A stretch of DNA of 64,000 bases, taken from positions 124,001-188,000 of the forward strand of contig NZ_JAGQDF010000004.1 of assembly GCF_018069875.1 (NCBI RefSeq), read 5' to 3'. The position numbers and the translations under genes were made by a program. The notes beneath the pieces were generated by a model that saw only the letters and a list, made by a program, of their open reading frames with translations, did not search any database and was not told the origin of the DNA. The DNA comes from Ideonella alba. GTDB taxonomy: Bacteria; Pseudomonadota; Gammaproteobacteria; Burkholderiales; Burkholderiaceae_C. Below, piece after piece: positions 61,630 through 64,000 of this stretch (the first letter of the stretch is position 1; each line of letters begins with the position of its first letter).

Positions 61630-61995
61630 TTACTTCTTCAGCGCGGCGGCACCCTTGCGCGGGCCCTTGCGGGTACGGGCATTGGTGCGGGTGCGCTGGC
61701 CGCGCATCGGCAGGCCGCGGCGGTGACGGAAGCCGCGGTAGCAGCCCAGGTCCATCAGGCGCTTGATGTTCATCGAGGTCTCGCGACGCAGGTCGCCCTC
61801 GATGGTCAGCTTGCCCACCTCTTCCCGGATCTTCTCCAGGTCGCCGTCGGTCAGGTCCTTGATCTTCTTGGAGAAGGGGATGCCCACCGCTTCGCAGATC
61901 TTCTGCGCGGTCGTGCGGCCGATACCGAAGATGTAGGTCAGGCCGATTTCCGCGTGCTTCTGCGGCGGAATGTTGATACCAGCAATACGTGCCAT
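61630..61995 (-). CDS. rpsM: 30S ribosomal protein S13
   Basis: Protein of 121 residues in the 30S head, contacting the P-site tRNA and the 50S subunit. [22 protein letters not shown] and the basic tail [20 protein letters not shown] are diagnostic. It lies 32 bases after rpmJ. Confidence 0.98.
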   Translation of the reverse strand: MARIAGINIPPQKHAEIGLTYIFGIGRTTAQKICEAVGIPFSKKIKDLTDGDLEKIREEVGKLTIEGDLRRETSMNIKRLMDLGCYRGFRHRRGLPMRGQRTRTNARTRKGPRKGAAALKK

Positions 61996-62027
61996 GGTGC
62001 TTCCTTGGATTCCTCAGCCGCCGGGGA

Positions 62028-62141
62028 TCAGCCCTGGCGCTGCTTGTGACGCGGGTCGGTGCAGATCACGCGCACGATGCCGTTGCGCCGGATGATCTTG
62101 CAGTTGCGGCACATCTTCTTGACCGATGCCGAGACTTTCAT
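62028..62141 (-). CDS. rpmJ: 50S ribosomal protein L36
   Basis: Very small gene of 37 residues, read from the minus strand: [20 protein letters not shown], then [17 protein letters not shown]. Cys-x2-Cys, the third Cys and the His make the zinc-ribbon, so it is the zinc-dependent (C+) form. Its place between infA and rpsM is standard for betaproteobacteria. Confidence 0.97.
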   Translation of the reverse strand: MKVSASVKKMCRNCKIIRRNGIVRVICTDPRHKQRQG

Positions 62142-62178
62142 CGTCTTCTCCTTGACGGGTTCAAGCGCTCTTGAACGT

Positions 62179-62397
62179 TTACTTTGCGCGGAAAACGATC
62201 CGAGCGCGACTCAAATCGTAGGGCGTCAGCTCGACTGTCACCTTGTCGCCGGGGAGGATGCGGATGTAGTGCATGCGCATCTTGCCGGAGATGTGTCCGA
62301 GGACCACGTGCCCATTGTCCAGCTTCACGCGGAAGGTGGCGTTGGGCAGGTTCTCGAGGATCTCCCCCTGCATCTGGATGACGTCGTCTTTCGCCAT
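62179..62397 (-). CDS. infA: Translation initiation factor IF-1
   Basis: OB-fold protein of 72 residues, [20 protein letters not shown] ... [20 protein letters not shown] ... [18 protein letters not shown]. It blocks the A-site and promotes IF-2 and IF-3 action during initiation. Being inside the ribosomal operon between secY and rpmJ is the normal location in this lineage. A second infA elsewhere is common in Burkholderiales. Confidence 0.97.
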   Translation of the reverse strand: MAKDDVIQMQGEILENLPNATFRVKLDNGHVVLGHISGKMRMHYIRILPGDKVTVELTPYDLSRARIVFRAK

Positions 62398-62437
62398 GGA
62401 AATGCGTTGACGGGCTGTGTTGCGGACCTCTGGCTCT

Positions 62438-63748
62438 TCAGCTCGCCTTGAAATTGGCCTTCTTCAGCAGCGACTCGTACTGATGACTCATCACGTACGA
62501 CTGCACCTGGGCCCAGAAGTCCATCGTGACGACCACGATGATCAGCAGGCTCGTGCCACCGAAGTAGAACGGAACGCTGTACTTGAGCTGCAGGAATTCC
62601 GGCAGCAGGCAGACCAGCGTGATGTACACGGCACCGGCCAGCGTCAGGCGGGCCAGGATCTTGTCGATGTGGCGCGCAGTCTGCTCGCCCGGCCGGATGC
62701 CCGGGATGAACGCACCGCTCTTCTTCAGGTTGTCGGCGGTCTCGCGGCTGTTGAACACCAGCGCCGTGTAGAAGAAGCAGAAGAACACGATCATCGCGGC
62801 GTACAGCATCACGTAGATCGGCTGACCCGGCTGCAGCGTGCCCGAGATGTCCTTCAGCCAGCGCATGTCGTCGCCGGTGGCGAACCAGCCGACCACCGTG
62901 GCGGGCAGCAGGATGATCGACGAGGCGAAGATCGGCGGGATCACGCCCGACATGTTCAGCTTCAGCGGCAGGTGCGAGGACTGGCCGCCATACACCTTGT
63001 TGCCGACCTGGCGCTTGGCGTAGTTGACCAGGATCTTGCGCTGACCCCGCTCGACGAACACCACCACATAGGTCACGATGCCGACCAGGGCGATCACGAA
63101 CAGCGCCACGATGATGCTCATCGCGCCGGTGCGCACCAGCTCGAACAGGCCGCCGATGGCGTTGGGCAGACCGGCCGCGATGCCCGAGAAGATCAGGATC
63201 GAGATGCCGTTGCCCAGACCGCGCTCGGTGATCTGCTCACCCAGCCACATCAGGAACATCGTGCCAGCTACCAGGCTGACCACCGCGGTCATGCGGAAGC
63301 CGAAGCCCGGGTTCAGCACCAGACCGGCCGAGCCTTCCAGCGCCAAGGCGATGCCCAGCGACTGAAAGATCGCCAGGCCCAGCGTGCCGTAGCGGGTGTA
63401 CTGGGTGATCTTGCGACGGCCGGACTCGCCTTCCTTCTTCAGGGCCTCGAGGCTGGGCACCACGTAGGTCATCAGCTGCATGATGATCGACGCCGAGATG
63501 TACGGCGTGATCCCCAGCGCGAAGACCGCGAAGCGCGACATCGCGCCACCCGAGAACATGTTGAACAGGTTCAGGATGCCGCCCTGCTGACCCTCGAAGA
63601 GGGCCTGCAGCTGCTGCGGGTTGATGCCCGGCACGGGGATATGCGCCCCGATGCGGTACACCACCAGCGCCAGCAAGAGGAAGACCAGCCGGCGATTGAG
63701 GTCGCCGAACTTGCCTGTCTTGGCCAGCTGAGTCGGAGAGGTTGCCAC
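62438..63748 (-). CDS. secY: Protein translocase subunit SecY
   Basis: Central pore of the Sec translocon, 436 residues with ten membrane helices. Recognised by [22 protein letters not shown] (helix 1), the plug-containing second segment with [20 protein letters not shown], helix 4-6 motifs [20 protein letters not shown], and the cytosolic loop [30 protein letters not shown] contacting the ribosome and SecA. It sits 29 bases after rplO and precedes infA. Confidence 0.98.
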   Translation of the reverse strand: MATSPTQLAKTGKFGDLNRRLVFLLLALVVYRIGAHIPVPGINPQQLQALFEGQQGGILNLFNMFSGGAMSRFAVFALGITPYISASIIMQLMTYVVPSLEALKKEGESGRRKITQYTRYGTLGLAIFQSLGIALALEGSAGLVLNPGFGFRMTAVVSLVAGTMFLMWLGEQITERGLGNGISILIFSGIAAGLPNAIGGLFELVRTGAMSIIVALFVIALVGIVTYVVVFVERGQRKILVNYAKRQVGNKVYGGQSSHLPLKLNMSGVIPPIFASSIILLPATVVGWFATGDDMRWLKDISGTLQPGQPIYVMLYAAMIVFFCFFYTALVFNSRETADNLKKSGAFIPGIRPGEQTARHIDKILARLTLAGAVYITLVCLLPEFLQLKYSVPFYFGGTSLLIIVVVTMDFWAQVQSYVMSHQYESLLKKANFKAS

Positions 63749-63777
63749 GAGCGTGGGTGTCCTTCAGCGCGTGCCGA

Positions 63778-64000
63778 TCAGCCCAGCGTGCCGCCGGCGG
63801 CTTCGATCGCGGCCTTCGCGCCGGCGGTGGCACCGATGCCCTTGAGGGACACCTTGGCGCTCAGCTCGCCCGACTTGATGACCTTGACGTTCTTCGCCAG
63901 CTGGGGCACCAGGCCGGCCGCCTTCAGGGTCGACACGTCGACCTCGGCAGCGCCCAGGGCTTGCAGCTCGGAGAGCGTGATTTCGGCGTTGTACTTCAGC
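63778..64000 (-). CDS. rplO: 50S ribosomal protein L15 (N-terminus outside window)
   Basis: The last 73 codons of L15 run to the window edge: [40 protein letters not shown], then [20 protein letters not shown] and [13 protein letters not shown]. The C-terminal half with the VKVIxxGELxxKVxLKGxxxTxGAKxAIExAGG pattern identifies it. Only the C-terminal half is present because the 5' part is cut by the end of the window. Confidence 0.96.
   Translation of the reverse strand, partial: LKYNAEITLSELQALGAAEVDVSTLKAAGLVPQLAKNVKVIKSGELSAKVSLKGIGATAGAKAAIEAAGGTLG

Overview
The window is a chromosomal segment of a high-GC betaproteobacterium, most likely a Burkholderiales member of the Rubrivivax/Leptothrix/Ideonella/Comamonadaceae type. 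The reasons are the gene content (glnE, YhdP, the ActP/DUF485 pair, a DUF294-CBS protein beside a DnaQ-like exonuclease, an ABC permease fused to an M1 peptidase, a canonical spc/alpha ribosomal operon), very strong GC bias at third codon positions, and characteristic GC-rich palindromic intergenic elements. I saw no phage, IS element, CRISPR array or plasmid gene. Genes are densely packed, with many 4-nt start/stop overlaps and no gene-free stretch above 300 bases.

Layout. 1-3910 (minus): glnE, rhombosortase rrtA and a truncated EamA transporter, overlapping one another. 4015-8909 (plus): giant AsmA-like YhdP protein, then a Nit-type amidase. 8923-9933 (minus): unknown exported protein. 10061-17537: an acetate-linked region with a cNMP/CBS/DUF294 signalling protein, a DEDDh exonuclease, a CBS-pair protein, an erythromycin-esterase-like protein, a small membrane protein and DUF485-actP. 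17765-20171: rep helicase and a YdcH-like protein. 20420-26821: an aromatic alcohol/aldehyde locus (alpha/beta hydrolase, periplasmic binding protein, coniferyl-alcohol-dehydrogenase-like SDR, benzaldehyde/vanillin-type dehydrogenase) divergent from a XylR-type sigma-54 activator, with a candidate -24/-12 promoter and two dyads between them. 26822-32625: a MocR regulator divergent from a fully coupled operon lysE-eamA-racemase-aminotransferase-phzF, with a tandem 11-bp repeat as candidate operator. 32632-37484: an Lrp regulator divergent from a sulfur amino-acid group (PLP C-S lyase-like enzyme, amino-acid binding lipoprotein, homocysteine methyltransferase) followed by a VOC protein and a flavin reductase.

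37611-46550: a lipoprotein plus exported partner, CuZn superoxide dismutase, a DUF2946-like protein with a ZnuD-like TonB receptor, an aminotransferase, a serine hydrolase and a Tat-exported FAD oxidoreductase. 46617-56457: a patatin-like protein with a membrane insertion, a second EamA transporter, a GH3 glucosidase, and an ABC system whose permease carries an M1 peptidase domain. 56633-56709: initiator tRNA-fMet. 56771-64000 (minus): dsbD, then the distal spc/alpha operon rplO-secY-infA-rpmJ-rpsM-rpsK-rpsD-rpoA-rplQ, ending at a strong terminator.

Recurrent themes are PLP/amino-acid metabolism with dedicated exporters and regulators, and a repeated promoter arrangement in which a -10-like hexamer lies 6-8 nt before the start codon, suggesting several leaderless mRNAs.
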